Source: Amphibalanus amphitrite (taxonomy: Eukaryota; Arthropoda; Thecostraca; Balanomorpha; Balanidae). From it: a stretch of DNA of 64,000 bases. This document shows, piece after piece, positions 61,816-64,000 of this stretch. The stretch is from the NCBI RefSeq assembly GCF_019059575.1, contig NW_024881844.1, positions 186,001 through 250,000 on the forward strand, read 5' to 3'. The notes under the pieces are model-generated. The model was not told the DNA's origin. It saw nothing but the letters and a program-made list of their open reading frames with translations, and searched no databases. Numbering within the stretch: position 1 is the first letter of the stretch; each line of letters opens with the position of its first letter. The position numbers and the translations under genes are program-made.

Positions 61816-63922
61816 TTAACCCGCGCCCCGTAGGGCTACCGGCGGACCCTACCACCCGTAGGGGGGGGGGGGCCGTTTCGGCCCCCCCTAAGATCTCGGA
61901 AAGTTACCGACCGATTTTCAAAATTCAAACGGCGTTTGATAGCCCTACCCGGGAACTACCTTGTGACCAAATTTCATTGACCTAGGTCAAACCGATGACG
62001 TCACAGGTCAGGTCAAAGGTCAGATTTTCACCGTTCACAGGCAATTCAAGAAATGTGCTGTGAAATCGAGTAAATTGGTAATTTATTGAAAACCATCGAT
62101 GGTATATTGTTCGTCAAACACATACTTTGCTATCTGAGGTCACTGATACCAGGTCAGGTCACAGCGAGGTCAGGTCACCGGGGGTCACAATATGAATGTG
62201 TCGTGTGATACATGTTTTATGGTCCATTTTACATGACAAATGCGATTATGTGGGTTAGGCAGCCTTTGGGGCCAGCCTAGGTCACGTTTTGGTGAAGGTC
62301 AGGTCAAGGTCAGGTCAAATTAGGTCAAATTTCAAAGTTGATATTTTTGCATAAAATGGGTAGGGGAGAGTGGTGCAGGAGGCCCCCCCTTAAGCTCAGT
62401 TACTATTTTTAGACAACTGATAATATTTAAGCGCTAACGTGTGCATGCGCTGTGAGCATGCATCATTTTCCCATACATATTTGCATTCAAAATGAATCTA
62501 GGGGGTACACAAACCGTAAACTTTAACATTTTGGAAAAAGTTGCAAAAGGGCCTCTTACACTATGGGTATGGTAAGACGCCCCCCCCCCCTCGGGCGTTT
62601 TAAAAGTCAAGTCGACTTGTAAAAGACGCTTTGCGAACACAGCTGCAAGGCCTTTTATTTCGAAAAGCTAAGCAAATACGGTGTTATCGAAACCAATAAC
62701 ACTTCCAAAGCGCTCGAACAATGCGAAAACTAGCACAACCAAACGCTGATGACCAACGAAAATTGTACCTATAAACTCTAAGAAAAGAAACAGAAAAAAG
62801 AAACAAAAACAAACTTCTTGAAAAAAGAATGCCACGCCTGCCGCAGGTGCAGGCGTTTTAGCATCGGGGGCGTTTTTTTTATCGGGGGGCGTTTTATCAT
62901 CCTCGAAGGGAGGGCCTCTTAAAAAAATACAGTGTTTTAACGTCCACAATATTTATGGTTTATGAGACATTTGCAGCGCACCAGAACATGGTCTATTCTG
63001 AAGCTAACATGTGACAATTTCGATGAGAAAAGATTGCATTTGATAGCTATTGTTTTTTCAGATATATAAGGGTGATAAAGATGCATATATCTAGCAAGTA
63101 AAGGGGCAAAAACAGAAACAGGCTTACCAAAAGTCGCTGCGACGCACCTGATACCTCAGGTTTCGTGAGTTGTTGTTTCAAGAGGGCTTCTGCTTTACAA
63201 GAACATTAAAAAATAAATAACATTATTGGTTTGGTAAAAAAAACGATGGGGCCTCTTACCGACCCTGGGCGTCTTACACGGATCTCCCCTATCCATTCGA
63301 TGCAGCTCGTCACGGGGAGTCTAATGGTGGTCTTTGTTTTGCTCTACGAGTTCTAGAATTGCCAAAAATTGAGTTTGAAAATTTGACGTCATCATTTTTG
63401 AACAGTTTTTTCACTATAACTTGGCCAAAAAACGAGGTATCGATCTGAAATTTGGTATGTAGATAGAAGACGGTAGGTACTATCACATATATTCCGGTTT
63501 TTTCGAAACTCAAAAAACTTTTTGGATTTTTTGGCTAATATATCCAAAAAATGCTTTTTTGATTTTTGGGGATCAAAACTCAAAAATTTCAAAAATCCAA
63601 GATAGCAGTTTTGTAGCCCTGTCAATTCTACACCTTTTATGTTTTTATCATTTTTCTGTATCTTCAAAGCTGTAGGCCTGACAGGTCTTCTCGCGAAGGT
63701 CTTTTTTCGGTCGAAAATGACAGAACATGACGTCACTCTGACGTCATTTGTGGCCAACCTATCACAGCCTCTGGAAAAATTTTTGGTCACAATGTGTAAA
63801 ATTGATGCCCGGAGGGGTCCTGAAAGTTTCGTGGCGATATCTCCAGCCGTTTAGGAGATATCGACCGAAAAGGACAGGGGGGGGCCGTTTCGGCCCCCCC
63901 CCCCCTACGGGGCGCGGGTTAA
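61816..63922. repeat. TTAA-ended GGTCA-rich element, long form
   Basis: Starts TTAACCCGCGCCCCGTAGGG and ends CCCTACGGGGCGCGGGTTAA. Large G-tract/C-tract hairpins flank GCCGTTTCGGC at both ends (about 61860-61889 and 63877-63905). The left half holds many AGGTCA/TGACCT hexamers; the right half holds TGACGTCA and the phrase GATCTGAAATTTGGTATGTA. A separate 0.94-kb segment (62356-63296) appears inserted in the middle. Confidence 0.8.
62356..63296. mobile_element. nested element with ATGG(G/A)TAGGGGAGA ends
   Basis: Left end ATGGGTAGGGGAGA and right end the complement of ATGGATAGGGGAGA, 14 bp with one mismatch. Phrases GGGCCTCTTAC and TAAGACGCCC recur inside in both orientations (near 62551, 62570 and 63249-63280). 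No AGGTCA runs occur within it, unlike the host element on both sides. No transposase was recognised. Confidence 0.55.
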
Positions 63923-64000
63923 TGATTAACCAAATCAGGGCGCCCCTGCCGTGAAATCATTTGGCTAATTAGTGGATTTTATCATGTGTTTAATCTACAG
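63923..64000. other. unassigned right flank
   Basis: Short AT-rich tail. Nothing recognised. Confidence 0.5.

Overview
The window is nuclear DNA of an animal, most likely an arthropod. It has multi-exon genes with GT-AG introns, abundant DNA-transposon debris, and an interstitial (CCTAA)n/(TTAGG)n tract of the arthropod telomere type. The species cannot be fixed; a crustacean is a guess from overall texture. No prokaryotic operon, CRISPR array, rRNA gene or retroelement polymerase was recognised.

Three host genes can be supported, all on the minus strand and all in the first 33 kb. (1) 10902-12630 is a four-exon gene for a 279-residue Lys-rich protein that resembles, from memory, the CLAMP family of ciliary central-apparatus proteins (CFAP119/CCDC189, C1a-32). 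(2) 13979-18968 is a nine-exon gene for a 420-residue SLC17-like major facilitator transporter; every splice junction keeps frame. (3) 31191-32862 is the large last exon (about 556 codons) of a GT92/DUF23 glycosyltransferase whose 5' exons were not found. Nothing suggests the three act together.

The rest is mostly mobile and repetitive DNA. The dominant family ends in TTAACCC(T/G)CGC and its complement, has G-tract/C-tract hairpins at both ends, and is packed with AGGTCA/TGACCT hexamers and TGACGTCA octamers. Full or partial copies lie at 159-2024, 7757-8280, 21918-23803, 23938-24974, 33287-34233, 39347-40174, 40175-40848 and 61816-63922. Two further families are also bounded by TTAA: a MITE pair (21402-21879, 28170-28687) and a 1.1-kb element (51029-52112).

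Other well-delimited elements are: a PIF/Harbinger-like element with a Myb/SANT-like ORF (3384-5223); a hAT remnant with an 8-bp target duplication, nested in a TTAA element (22598-23572); a foldback-like element with a 9-bp target duplication that contains the telomeric tract, a long palindrome and a tRNA-like sequence (19864-21150); MITEs at 4657-4850, 17680-17980 (inside the transporter gene), 37254-37460 and 55326-56104; and tRNA-headed repeats at 57.7 and 59.2 kb. Minisatellites lie at 38.1, 47.8 and 54.0 kb, and a long (GA)n tract at 9.1 kb. From 34 kb to the end no host gene could be recognised.
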